Shown here piece after piece: positions 48,689 through 56,850 of a stretch of DNA of 64,000 nt (position 1 is its first letter; each line of letters starts with the position of its first letter). Source of the DNA: DATKAB01 sp964542745 (GTDB lineage Bacteria; Eisenbacteria; RBG-16-71-46); NCBI GenBank assembly GCA_964542745.1, contig CAZIVR010000003.1, positions 20,808-84,807 on the forward strand, in the 5' to 3' direction. The position numbers and the translations under genes are program-made. A model generated the notes under the pieces. That model was not told where the DNA came from and did no database searches. It was given only the letters and a program-made list of their open reading frames with translations.

Positions 48689-50311
48689 TCACTTGCCCAC
48701 GCAGAAGCGGGCGAAGATCCGGTCGAGCAGGTCTTCGGCCACCGACTGCCCGGTCACCTCGCCGATCGCGGCGAGGCACTCCCTGAGTTCGAGCGCCACG
48801 ATTTCCCCGGGCGACCCGGCGCGCGCCTCGCGGGCCGCCCGTGCGAGTGAGGCGCGCGCGCGTCCCAGCGCCTCGACGTGACGGGCGTTCGAGACCGCCG
48901 CGACTCCGGCGTCGCTCCCGGCGCCGGCCAGCCGGCCGAGCGCCTCCCGAAGCGGCCCGAGTCCTTCGCCCGTCACCGCGGAAACCGCGACGGCCTCCGC
49001 CGGGGATCCCGCCAGCAGCTCCAGCACGTCGGACTCGCGCACCACGTGCGCCCGGTCCCGCTTGTTGAGCGCCACCAGCACGCGCCGCTCCGCGAACCCG
49101 GGGCCGCTCGCCGCCGCGGCTCCGTTCGCTGGCGCGCCGCCCGGATCCGCGGCCGGCTCCAGCCGCCGCGCCGCGCCATCCGACCCCACGGCCGGCGTCC
49201 CGGCCGGCACCGGCCCGAGCGTGGCGCCGGCCGCGAGCCGAGCCGCGATCTCGCGCTCCGCCGCCCCGAGCGGCCGCGAGCCGTCCACCACCCACACCAC
49301 GCGCGGGCTGCCGTCGAGGAGGTCGCGCGCGCGCGCCACCCCCATCGCCTCGACCTCGCCGCCGCCCTCCCGCAGCCCGGCCGTGTCGGAGAGCACCACG
49401 CGCACGCCCGCCACCTCGACCGGCTCGCTGACCCGGTCGCGCGTGGTGCCGGGCTCGGCCGCGACCAGGGCGCGCTCCTCGCCGACCAGCGCGTTGAAGA
49501 GCGACGACTTGCCGGCGTTGGGCGAGCCGACCAGCGGCACCCGCACGCCCTCGCGCATCGCCCGCCCGAAGGCGGCGCCCGCGAGCAGGTCGCCGAGCGC
49601 GGCGTCGGCCGCCTCGATCCCGGCGACCGCGTGCGGCGGGATCTCGATCCCGCCCACGTCCTCGGCGAAGTCCACGCGGGCCTCGACCTCGGCGAGCAGG
49701 TCCTCGAGCGGCGCGCGCACCGCGGCGAGCCGCCGCGACAGCTCGCCGGCCAGCTGGCCGAGGGCGAGCGAGCGGGCGTCCCGGCTCTCGGCGTGGATCA
49801 CGTCGGCCACGGCCTCGGCCTGCGCCAGGTCGAGGCGGCCGTTCAGGAACGCGCGCAGCGTGAACTCCCCGGCGCGCGCCGGGCGCGCCCCCGCGGCGAC
49901 CAGCGCCTCGAGCAGCAGCGTCGCGCCGCCGCCTCCGTGGCACGACAGCTCGACCACGTCCTCGCGGGTGTAGGAGCGGGGCGCGCGGAACAGGGCGGCC
50001 ACCACCTCGTCCACCCGCCCGCGCGCCCGAGGCCGGGCGTCGCGGAGCGATCGCCCGGTCACCGGGCCCGCGCCGGAATCATCCGCGGGCGTGCCGCCCA
50101 CCCCGTTGGCGCCGTCACCGGCCGGCGCCTCGGGCCACTCGGCCCAGCCGTGGTGCAGCGTGTGGCTCGGGGCCAGGGCGAGCGGCGATCGCCCGCGGAA
50201 CACCGCGTCCGCCACCGCCAGCGCGCGCGGCCCGCTCACGCGCACCACGGCGAGCCCCGCCGCGCCCGGCGCGGTGGCGATGGCCGCGATCGTGTCCTCG
50301 ATGCCGCGCAT
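48689..50311 (-). CDS. mnmE: tRNA modification GTPase MnmE (TrmE)
   Basis: 540 residues, about 90 more than usual. N-terminal folate-binding domain: 'DTIAAIATAPGAAGLAVVRVSG', then an insert (about 68-95) before 'PRSYTREDVVELSCHGG' and 'AGEFTLRAFLNGRLDLAQAEAV' in parts. G domain: 'LVGSPNAGKSSLFNAL' (P-loop), 'VAAEPGTTRDRV' (G2), 'LSDTAGLREGG' (G3), 'VALNKRD' (G4), with a Pro/Ala/Gly-rich insert of about 45 residues between G3 and G4. The C-terminus is 'IFARFCVGK', carrying the conserved C-[IVL]-G-K. Partner of MnmG, encoded next. ATG 50311, GGAGGA upstream. Confidence 0.97.
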   Translation of the reverse strand: MRGIEDTIAAIATAPGAAGLAVVRVSGPRALAVADAVFRGRSPLALAPSHTLHHGWAEWPEAPAGDGANGVGGTPADDSGAGPVTGRSLRDARPRARGRVDEVVAALFRAPRSYTREDVVELSCHGGGGATLLLEALVAAGARPARAGEFTLRAFLNGRLDLAQAEAVADVIHAESRDARSLALGQLAGELSRRLAAVRAPLEDLLAEVEARVDFAEDVGGIEIPPHAVAGIEAADAALGDLLAGAAFGRAMREGVRVPLVGSPNAGKSSLFNALVGEERALVAAEPGTTRDRVSEPVEVAGVRVVLSDTAGLREGGGEVEAMGVARARDLLDGSPRVVWVVDGSRPLGAAEREIAARLAAGATLGPVPAGTPAVGSDGAARRLEPAADPGGAPANGAAAASGPGFAERRVLVALNKRDRAHVVRESDVLELLAGSPAEAVAVSAVTGEGLGPLREALGRLAGAGSDAGVAAVSNARHVEALGRARASLARAAREARAGSPGEIVALELRECLAAIGEVTGQSVAEDLLDRIFARFCVGK

Positions 50312-50343
50312 GAGTGGAAGGTCCTCCCGCTCCGCAAACGAAA

Positions 50344-50372
50344 GCGCCGGACTCGGGGTGCGAGTCCGGCGC
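50344..50372 (-). terminator. intrinsic terminator after jag/khpB
   Basis: A perfect 12-bp stem (50344-50355 with 50361-50372), 5-nt loop, followed on the minus strand by TTTCGTTT. It separates rpmH-to-jag from mnmE-mnmG. Confidence 0.9.
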
Positions 50373-50390
50373 CCGTGACATCCCGCCGCG

Positions 50391-51875
50391 TCAGCTCTCG
50401 CCCGCCGGTCCCCCGGGATAGTCCGCGGGGGCGACCGCGAGGCGTTTGATGTGCCCGATCCCGAGCGCGTACGTCTTCACCCGGGTGTCCTCGCGGAGCG
50501 TGACGTGGATGATGCGGCGTTCCTGCGAGTTCAGGTAGTCGGTCAGGGCCTCGCCGTTCTTCTCGAGGGCCTCGGCCGCGAGCCGCTGGGCCAGCGCGCG
50601 CAGCTCCGTCTCGCGCTTCTCCCAGAAATCGTTGATCTCGAACTGCAGGTGGTAGCGCGAGCCCTCCCCGCGATTGATCATGCGGTTCAGGATCTGCTGC
50701 ATCGCCTGCCGCACCTCGTCGCGCTCGCCCGCCAGCAGGTTCTCGCCGTCCTCGATGGTCGCGACCACCGTGACCCGGTCCCCGTCCGCCGTGGCGCGCA
50801 GCGAGGCCTCGAACCCCATCATCGTGAGCAGCTGCCCGGTCCAGCGCTTGCCCTCGGCGGCCAGCGCGTCGCCCGTCAGCATCTCCCCCGAGTCCGGGTT
50901 CTCGGCGCGCGGCGGCGCCCCGCCCGAACGCTCGCGGCGCGGCCGCCCGGAAGCGCGGGCCGGTTCGGCGGCGGCCGGCTCGTCCGCGGCCGTCTCGCGC
51001 GGCTCCGGCATGTCCCCGGCGAAATCCCCGCCGTCGTCGAAGCCCATCGGCTCGTCGGCGTGGGCCGGTCCGGCCATCACGGCGTCGGCCGCGAGCGGCA
51101 TCGTCCCGACCGCGCCCTCGCCGGTGCCCTCGCCGCGACCGGCTCCGCCGCGGCGGCCCCGGCGGCGACGGCGGCGGCGGCCACCCTCGCCCTCGGAGGG
51201 GGAAACACGGTCGGCGTCGGCCGCCATCGCCGGACGGGGCGCCGGCTGCTCGCGTCCGTTCCCGGCCATCGGCGCGCGCTCCGTCGCCGGCCGCGCCTCG
51301 TCGGCGCGCCCGCGATCGTCACGCCCGCCCCGCGAGCCGCGCTCGAAACGCCGGCCGCGGTCGCCGCGGCCCTCGCGCTCCCCACGCTCCCCGCGCTCCT
51401 CGCCGCCGGGACGGCCACCGCCCGCCACCGCCGGCTGCTCGCGCTCGTCGCGGCGCCGGTCGTCGCCACGCCCGCGCCCACGGCCACGGTCACCGCGGCC
51501 CTCGCGGTCGCTCCGGCCGCCGGCGGCCGCCGGTGCACCGCTCTCCTCGCGCCGGCCCTCGTCGGGACGTCCGCCGCGGCGCTCGCCGCCGCGACCCCGA
51601 TCCCGGCCCCGTCCGCCGCGGTCGCGGCCCCGCCCGCCGCGGTCGCGGCTGCGGCGGTCGTCATCCTCGCGGTTCGCCGGGTCGCGGATCGCGCCGCCCG
51701 GGCGCGCCATCACGCGCACCTTGAACGGGCGCGCGCCGAAGCCGAGGAAACCGCCCGACCCCTCCTCCACCACCGTGATCGAAGCCTCGGCGCGGCTGAG
51801 CCCCAGCGCCTCCAGCCCCTTGCGAACCGCCTCGTCGAGCGTCTTGCCTTCGAATGTCGAACCTGCAGGCCCCAT
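50391..51875 (-). CDS. khpB: RNA-binding protein KhpB (Jag/EloR) with very long RG-rich linker
   Basis: 494 residues; family members are usually 200-300. Jag_N domain at 1-55 ('EGKTLDEAVRKGLEALGLS', 'VVEEGSGGFLGFGARPFKVRV' in parts). A disordered linker, about residues 60-370, is dominated by Arg-Gly-Asp-Arg repeats (RGGRGRDRGGRGRDRG and similar). KH domain about 370-430 ('WTGQLLTMMGFEASLRATADG', 'RDEVRQAMQQILNRMIN'), R3H domain about 430-494 with 'RALAQRLAAEALEKNGEALTDYLNSQERRIIH' in parts (R-x-x-x-H variant R-R-I-I-H). Binds RNA; linked to cell elongation in Gram-positives. ATG 51875, AAGGGG upstream. Follows yidC at 238 bp, as in many genomes. Confidence 0.93.
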   Translation of the reverse strand: MGPAGSTFEGKTLDEAVRKGLEALGLSRAEASITVVEEGSGGFLGFGARPFKVRVMARPGGAIRDPANREDDDRRSRDRGGRGRDRGGRGRDRGRGGERRGGRPDEGRREESGAPAAAGGRSDREGRGDRGRGRGRGDDRRRDEREQPAVAGGGRPGGEERGERGEREGRGDRGRRFERGSRGGRDDRGRADEARPATERAPMAGNGREQPAPRPAMAADADRVSPSEGEGGRRRRRRRGRRGGAGRGEGTGEGAVGTMPLAADAVMAGPAHADEPMGFDDGGDFAGDMPEPRETAADEPAAAEPARASGRPRRERSGGAPPRAENPDSGEMLTGDALAAEGKRWTGQLLTMMGFEASLRATADGDRVTVVATIEDGENLLAGERDEVRQAMQQILNRMINRGEGSRYHLQFEINDFWEKRETELRALAQRLAAEALEKNGEALTDYLNSQERRIIHVTLREDTRVKTYALGIGHIKRLAVAPADYPGGPAGES

Positions 51876-52113
51876 GGGGAACCCCTTGCTTCCCGCGGCG
51901 TGGATCGTCGAAGCGATCCCCCGGCGGGACGTGAAGCGAACCGAACGTGGGCGGCGGGCGGCGCGGATTACGAGATGCGGGACCACCATCCGCCCGGGGA
52001 GGCGGGAGGCCCTCGAGAGCTGCGGTTTCCGCGCGGCTTCCGGCCGCGATGGACTGCGGCGAGTCTACCCTTCCACGTCCTCCGTCGCTACGGTGAGAAA
52101 CGAGCCCCCCGGC

Positions 52114-54000
52114 TCAGCGGCGCCTGCCCGAGACCTTGACCGGGACCGGCGCCGGTGTCGCGACGACGGGTCCTCCGTCCTGCCTCAGCACCATCCATTG
52201 CTGGAGGGCGGTCAGCAGGTTCATCACGGTCCAGTAGAGCACCAGCCCCGAGGGGAGGTTGTAGAAGAACACCAGCATGACCACGTTCATCATGTACATG
52301 GTCGTGCGCTGGCGCGGATCCGTCGGCGTCACCATCTGCTGGAGAAGTCCCGAGCCGGCCATGAGGATCGGCAGTATCCGGATCGGGAACTCCGCGACCG
52401 AGATGGCCAGATCGGGAGCCGAAAGATCCTGCATCCACGCCACGAACGGCGCACGGCGCAGCTCGATGGCGTTGAACAACACCTGGTACAGCGCGAGGAA
52501 CAGCGGCATCTGCAGCAGCATCGGCAGGCAGCCGGCGGCCGGGTTGACCTTGTGCTCCTTGTAGAGCGCCATGGTCGCCTGGTTCAGGGCCTGCGGATCG
52601 CTCTTGTACTTCTCCTTGATGCGCTCCATCTCGGGCTGCAGCTTCTGCATCGCCCGCATGCTCTTCATGCTCACGAGGTTCAGCGGGTGCAGCACCACGC
52701 GCACCAGCGTCGCGAGCAGCACGATCGCGAGCCCGTAGTTCCGCACCAGCCCGAACAGCCAGTTCAGGACCTGGAGCAGCGCCTTGCTGAAGGGCAGGAT
52801 CCAGTTCCAGCCCATGTCCACGGCGCGTTCGAGGCGGACGCCGAGGGCGGCGAGGCGGAAGTACTCGGACGGGCCGAAGTAGACGAGGAACCGGTTGACC
52901 GGCTGCTCGCCGCGCGGGAGCGAGACGACCAGCCCGCTGGAGACCACGTGCTGCTCGTGCTTCGCGTTCGGGGCGAGCCGGGCGAGCTCCGCGGGCGTGA
53001 GCGCCCGCTTCTCGGAGGCCGCGACGACCCCGCGCCCCTCGCCCTCGAGCAGCGCCACGCCGCCCAGGAAGTAGCGGCTCTGCACCGCCGCCCACGCGGC
53101 GTTGCCGTCGAACGTCTTGGGTCCCTTCTGCAGGGCGTTCGGGTGCTCGCGGTGGATGTTGGTTCCCACCAGGCTCGCCGCCTTGAGCGCGGTCTCGTCG
53201 GCCTGCTGGTTGGCCTCGGTGATGAGCGGCCACGAGCGCGACGTGAGCGTGTAGTCGCTGACGCGCAGGCCGTCCGGGACGCCGCGGATCTCGACCTCGA
53301 CGTCGAGGGCGTAGTCGTCGGGGCGGACGCGCCAGGTCTGGCGGATCCGGAATCCCCCGCCGTCCTCGGCGACGAAGCTCAGGCGGCGCACCGCGCCCGC
53401 GGCGTCGGTGCTCTCCTCCACCGCGTAGGCGACGTCGGCGAGCGACTGGAGCCCGCTCCCGGAGCCGAGGTCGAGGGCGAACGAGGGCCCGCCGGCGAGC
53501 ACGACGTTGGAGGCCCCGGGCTCCGCCACCCCGTCGCGGGCGCGGCCCGCCGATCCGGCCGAGGAGTAGTTCAGCAGCTCGAAGGCGATGAGCCGCGCCC
53601 CACGGCTCGAGAACGTGGCGCGGTAAAGCGGGGTCTGGATCGCGTGGGTCCGCTCGATCACGCCGGAGCGCGCCTCGCCCGGCGTCACCCCCAGCACCGG
53701 CAGGGCCCGCGCGGCCGGAGGCGTGGCGGCGTCCCCGGCGGCGCGCTCGGGCGCGGCCGCGCCGGGAGCGGGCTTCGCGATCTCCGAGAGCGGCTTGCCG
53801 GTCGCCGGGGCCGGCTCCGCGACCACCCGCGTCGCGGCGGCCGAATCGGCCGCGGGGCCGGAGGCGGGCGGGGCCACCGCGCTCGGCGCGGGCGGCGGCG
53901 GCGCGAGGTACTTGTCCCAGCCCACGACCTTCAGGATCTGCGGGTAGAAGATCAGGAACAGCACGCACAGCGCGACGGCGATCAGGCTCTTGCGATCCAT
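52114..54000 (-). CDS. yidC: membrane protein insertase YidC
   Basis: 628 residues, full-length Gram-negative type. TM1 (residues 5-22), then a Pro/Ala-rich linker (34-100), the large periplasmic beta domain (about 105-390: 'YRATFSSRGARLIAFEL', 'SRYFLGGVALL'), and the conserved C-terminal insertase region with five membrane spans: 'NYGLAIVLLATLVRVVLHPL' (with the hydrophilic-groove Arg), 'MRAMQKLQPEMERIKEKYKSD', 'NPAAGCLPMLLQMPLFLALYQVL' in parts and 'LPSGLVLYWTVMNLLTALQQ'. The presence of a periplasmic domain supports a two-membrane cell envelope. ATG at 54000, 3 bp after the yidD stop. Confidence 0.97.
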   Translation of the reverse strand: MDRKSLIAVALCVLFLIFYPQILKVVGWDKYLAPPPPAPSAVAPPASGPAADSAAATRVVAEPAPATGKPLSEIAKPAPGAAAPERAAGDAATPPAARALPVLGVTPGEARSGVIERTHAIQTPLYRATFSSRGARLIAFELLNYSSAGSAGRARDGVAEPGASNVVLAGGPSFALDLGSGSGLQSLADVAYAVEESTDAAGAVRRLSFVAEDGGGFRIRQTWRVRPDDYALDVEVEIRGVPDGLRVSDYTLTSRSWPLITEANQQADETALKAASLVGTNIHREHPNALQKGPKTFDGNAAWAAVQSRYFLGGVALLEGEGRGVVAASEKRALTPAELARLAPNAKHEQHVVSSGLVVSLPRGEQPVNRFLVYFGPSEYFRLAALGVRLERAVDMGWNWILPFSKALLQVLNWLFGLVRNYGLAIVLLATLVRVVLHPLNLVSMKSMRAMQKLQPEMERIKEKYKSDPQALNQATMALYKEHKVNPAAGCLPMLLQMPLFLALYQVLFNAIELRRAPFVAWMQDLSAPDLAISVAEFPIRILPILMAGSGLLQQMVTPTDPRQRTTMYMMNVVMLVFFYNLPSGLVLYWTVMNLLTALQQWMVLRQDGGPVVATPAPVPVKVSGRRR

Positions 54001-54003
54001 GGC

Positions 54004-54210
54004 CTAGGGCACCGGGTCGAAGCCGTGCGTGCCGAAGGGCCGGCAGCGCAGCAGCCGCTTGGCGGCCAGCCACGCGCCCCGCGCGCCGTGGCGCGCGATC
54101 GCCTCGTGCGCGTACTCGGAACACGAGGGATGGTGGCGGCAGGCTCCGCGGAAGAACGGCGAAAGCGAGAGCTGGTAGAGGCGGATCAGGCCCAGCGCGA
54201 GCGGGCGCAC
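54004..54210 (-). CDS. yidD: YidD, membrane protein insertion efficiency factor
   Basis: 68 residues from a GTG two bases after the rnpA stop. The diagnostic core 'SPFFRGACRHHPSCSEYAHEAI' is seen in parts (C-R-x-x-P-S-C-S-x-Y), then 'GAWLAAKRLLRCRPFGTHGFDPVP' in parts (R-L-L-R-C-x-P-x-x-x-x-G-x-D-P-V-P). It sits at the membrane and aids YidC-dependent insertion. The gene lies in its normal place between rnpA and yidC. Confidence 0.95.
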   Translation of the reverse strand: MRPLALGLIRLYQLSLSPFFRGACRHHPSCSEYAHEAIARHGARGAWLAAKRLLRCRPFGTHGFDPVP

Positions 54211-54212
54211 GA

Positions 54213-54599
54213 TCAGGCCTCGCCCGCCGCGATCGGGCGCAGCGCCCCGGCGCTCGCGAGCAGGTGTTCCACTTCGGTGGCGAGCGCCTCGTGGGTGGCT
54301 CGCAGCACGGGCCGCAGGGCGATGAACTCCAGCCAGTAGCCGGTCGCGACGATGCGCGGCCAGCGGCGCCGCACGATCTCGCGCAGGCGGCGCCGGGCGC
54401 GGTTGCGCTGGACGGCTCCGCCCACCGACCGCCGGCTCGCCACGAAACCCACCTTGGTGGGCTCGGCCGGGCGCGGCAGGACCACCAGCACGCAGCAGCG
54501 GCCCCGCAGCGCGGTGCCCTCGGCCTTGATCGAGGCGTGCTCGTCCGAGGTCCGCAACCGGCTTTCGGCCGGGAGGCGTTCGGGGTGTTCGACGCTCAC
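54213..54599 (-). CDS. rnpA: RNase P protein component
   Basis: 128 residues from the GTG at 54599, preceded by GGAG only 4 nt away; an ATG at 54656 would add 19 residues without a ribosome site. The RNR signature is 'GFVASRRSVGGAVQRNRARRRLREIVRR' (seen as SRRSVGGAVQRNRARRRLRE), the RNA-binding motif of RnpA; the N-terminal 'RLRTSDEHASIKAEGTALRG' replaces the usual R-x-R-x-x-x-F start, and 'VLVVLPRP' is the first strand. It matures tRNA 5' ends with the rnpB RNA. Between rpmH and yidD as usual. Confidence 0.93.
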   Translation of the reverse strand: MSVEHPERLPAESRLRTSDEHASIKAEGTALRGRCCVLVVLPRPAEPTKVGFVASRRSVGGAVQRNRARRRLREIVRRRWPRIVATGYWLEFIALRPVLRATHEALATEVEHLLASAGALRPIAAGEA

Positions 54600-54737
54600 G
54601 AGACTCCACGTCCGCGCGAACGGCGGCGCGGCTACGGGGGGCAGGAACGAGACCATCCGATGGCGTTCTGGAAGGGGTTGGAGAAACCCCGCGAGCGGGG
54701 CGGCGGGGCCGACCGATGGAACCGGGGGCCGCAGCGA

Positions 54738-54887
54738 TTACTTCTTGGGGGCGCCGGGGGCCAGACGCTTGCGGCCCTGCTTGCGCCGGGCCGAAAGGAC
54801 CTTGCGGCCGCCCTTGGTCTTCATGCGGGAGCGGAACCCGTGGGTCTTCTTGCGGTGCCGGTTACGCGGCTGGAACGTGCGCTTCAT
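54738..54887 (-). CDS. rpmH: 50S ribosomal protein L34
   Basis: 49 residues, too short for many ORF finders: 'MKRTFQPRNRHRKKTHGFRS', then 'MKTKGGRKVLSARRKQGRKRL' in parts, ending APGAPKK. This is the standard L34 sequence (MKRT-[FY]-QPSxRKR-x-x-x-HGFRxRM). Short basic protein of the large ribosomal subunit. First gene of the origin-proximal cluster; ATG 54887 behind a good promoter. Confidence 0.98.
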   Translation of the reverse strand: MKRTFQPRNRHRKKTHGFRSRMKTKGGRKVLSARRKQGRKRLAPGAPKK

Positions 54888-54939
54888 GGGAGTCGAAACC
54901 TCGAAAGGTACGGCCGGTGGGGAGTGCCAAAGAGGCGGC

Positions 54940-54969
54940 AGCCTACGGGAAGCCGCTTCGGAGCGTCAA
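54940..54969 (-). promoter_or_regulatory. rpmH promoter
   Basis: TTGACG (54964-54969), 18-bp spacer, TAGGCT (54940-54945), 52 nt before the rpmH ATG. Confidence 0.65.
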
Positions 54970-55016
54970 GGCGCGCCCCCGGCCCGGGCGGCCCCCGGCG
55001 GGGGGTCGCGAAGGGC

Positions 55017-55045
55017 TTCATTTCCTTGGGGGGATTGCCGATAAC
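55017..55045 (+). promoter_or_regulatory. promoter of the HEAT/HD gene pair
   Basis: TTCATT, 17-bp spacer, GATAAC, 29 nt before the ATG at 55075. The same TTCA-N-N/17 bp/GATAAC arrangement stands before the kinase gene at 61805. Confidence 0.4.
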
Positions 55046-55074
55046 CCGCGCGAACCGCCTGGGCAGGGACGCGC

Positions 55075-56850
55075 ATGAAACCCGACACCCCGTTGCACAA
55101 CCGACCGCACAGTCACCGGGACCTCTCGCCCGCCGGGCAGGCCCTGTACTTCTGGCTGCGCAACTTCGCCCGAGCGGTCAAGCTGGCGCGCCTCTACCGC
55201 CACAACAACCCGCTGGTGGACCAGGTCCGCGAGCAGGTCGCGGCCGGACTCGACGAGATCCTGAACCAGCACGGCACCCTCACCCTGCGCTTCACCACCA
55301 ACGAGATCCGCCTCGACACCGAGGTCATCGTCCGGCCCTACGTTCCGCCCCCGGGCATGGACCCGCCGCCGCCGAATCCCGAGGACATCCTGCCGTTCCT
55401 GTTCTACCGGGACGGCATCCGCGCGCTCCAGGTCGTGCAGGGCCTCCCGCGCGGGAACTTCGAGGCGCTCTTCGAGGCGGTGCGCCAGGTCGGGCACGGC
55501 GGCAACACGCAGGACGACCTGCTCACGCTCCTCTGGCAGGCCAACCTCACCCACGTGAAGGTGGACGCGGTCCCGCTCGAGCAGACCATCTACCTCTCCT
55601 CGCGCCGCCGCTCCGGCTCGAACCCGTTCGGGAACGCGTTCCGCGCGCTGGCCTTCAACTGGGCGCCCTCCGGCGAGGAGATCCGCGCCGAGCTCGGGCA
55701 GGCCAAGGGAGCCCAGGGCCTCCACCGCGACACCTTCGACGACTGGGAGCTGCCGCTCCAGCCCGCCGACCCGGTCCGCGCCTACCGTGCGCTGCTCCCC
55801 GAGGTCGAGATCGCGCAGTCGTTCCTGATGGGCTCGTGGGCCGAGGAGCGCGAGCGCCCGTGGCACGACGAGGCCAGGGCGATGCTGCGCCACCTGTTCC
55901 AGGTGGACCCCGCCGACGACACCCGCGCGATCGCCGCGCGATCGGCGATGACCTGGGTGGTGAACTCGATCCACCGCACGTCGTGGCCCGAGGCCGCCGA
56001 CGCGATGATCCTCCTCAAGGAGTTCGACCCGACCCTGCGATTCGTGCGCGAGGAACTGGCCCTCGCCATGGAGGAGATCCCGCTCGAGGAGATCGCCGAG
56101 CACCTCGACGAGGCCGAGCCCGAAGACCAGGCGCGTTTCGCGGCGCTGGTGGTGGGGCTCGGCCCCGCCGCGGTGAACCTCGCCCTGACCGCCATGAGCC
56201 TGTGCGTCCGCAGCCGCGCGCGCGCGGCCGCCTGCACCGCGCTCTGCTACGTGTGCCACGACGATCCGCTGCTGCTCGCCCCGGCACTCAGCGACCCGCG
56301 CTGGTACGTGGTGCGAAACGCGGTCTTCGTGCTCGGGCAGATCGGCGGCGAGGAGGTCGTGGACCTGCTGCAGATCGCGGGACGGCACCCCGAACCACGC
56401 GTGCGCCGCCAGATGGTGCAGGCCCTCGGCAACGTGCCGGCGGACCAGCGGCTCCCGCTGCTGCTCGGGCAGCTCGACACGCGCGACCCGCAGCTCCTCT
56501 CGGCGACGCTCAACATGCTGGCGCGGGACCGCCACCCGATCGCGCTGCGCTCGCTGCTGGAACGCTTCTCCGCCCCCGGCTTCGAGTACGTCGCGGAGTG
56601 GATCCATCGCACCTACGTGCACACGCTCGAGGACTGGGTCGGCGAGAAGGAGGTGCCGGTGCTCGCGGCGCTGGTCGAGCGCGGGGGATGGCTCGCCGCG
56701 CCCTCGCCGGTGCGCACCGACGCCGCGCGCATGCTCCAGCGCATCGGCACCGAGGAAGCCGCGAACGCGCTCGAAGCGGGCCTGCGTTCCAAGCACGAGC
56801 CGGTGCGCGAGGCCTGCCTGGTCGCGATGAGCGGAAAGGAGCGGGTGTGA
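55075..56850 (+). CDS. HEAT-repeat protein sharing an N-terminal module with the next gene
   Basis: 591 residues, no signal peptide or membrane span. Residues about 20-160 form a module ('LYFWLRNFARAVKLARLYRHNNP', then 'LTLRFTTNEIRLDTEVI', 'ILPFLFYRDGIRALQVVQGL' in parts) that recurs in the downstream HD protein. Residues about 320-590 are helical repeats of HEAT type ('SDPRWYVVRNAVFVLGQIGG', 'EPRVRRQMVQALGNV', 'LLGQLDTRDPQLLSATLNML'). No enzyme motif is seen; a scaffold or regulator is likely. ATG 55075. The next gene's GTG overlaps the stop codon (GTGTGA), so the two are made together. Divergent from rpmH, in the position where dnaA often lies, but it is not dnaA. Confidence 0.8.
   Translation: MKPDTPLHNRPHSHRDLSPAGQALYFWLRNFARAVKLARLYRHNNPLVDQVREQVAAGLDEILNQHGTLTLRFTTNEIRLDTEVIVRPYVPPPGMDPPPPNPEDILPFLFYRDGIRALQVVQGLPRGNFEALFEAVRQVGHGGNTQDDLLTLLWQANLTHVKVDAVPLEQTIYLSSRRRSGSNPFGNAFRALAFNWAPSGEEIRAELGQAKGAQGLHRDTFDDWELPLQPADPVRAYRALLPEVEIAQSFLMGSWAEERERPWHDEARAMLRHLFQVDPADDTRAIAARSAMTWVVNSIHRTSWPEAADAMILLKEFDPTLRFVREELALAMEEIPLEEIAEHLDEAEPEDQARFAALVVGLGPAAVNLALTAMSLCVRSRARAAACTALCYVCHDDPLLLAPALSDPRWYVVRNAVFVLGQIGGEEVVDLLQIAGRHPEPRVRRQMVQALGNVPADQRLPLLLGQLDTRDPQLLSATLNMLARDRHPIALRSLLERFSAPGFEYVAEWIHRTYVHTLEDWVGEKEVPVLAALVERGGWLAAPSPVRTDAARMLQRIGTEEAANALEAGLRSKHEPVREACLVAMSGKERV

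Noticed and set aside
54888..55074. Possible oriC between rpmH and the HEAT gene
   Set aside because: Gene order suggests the origin is near, but no DnaA boxes (TTATCCACA-like) or AT-rich unwinding region were found here, and dnaA is absent.
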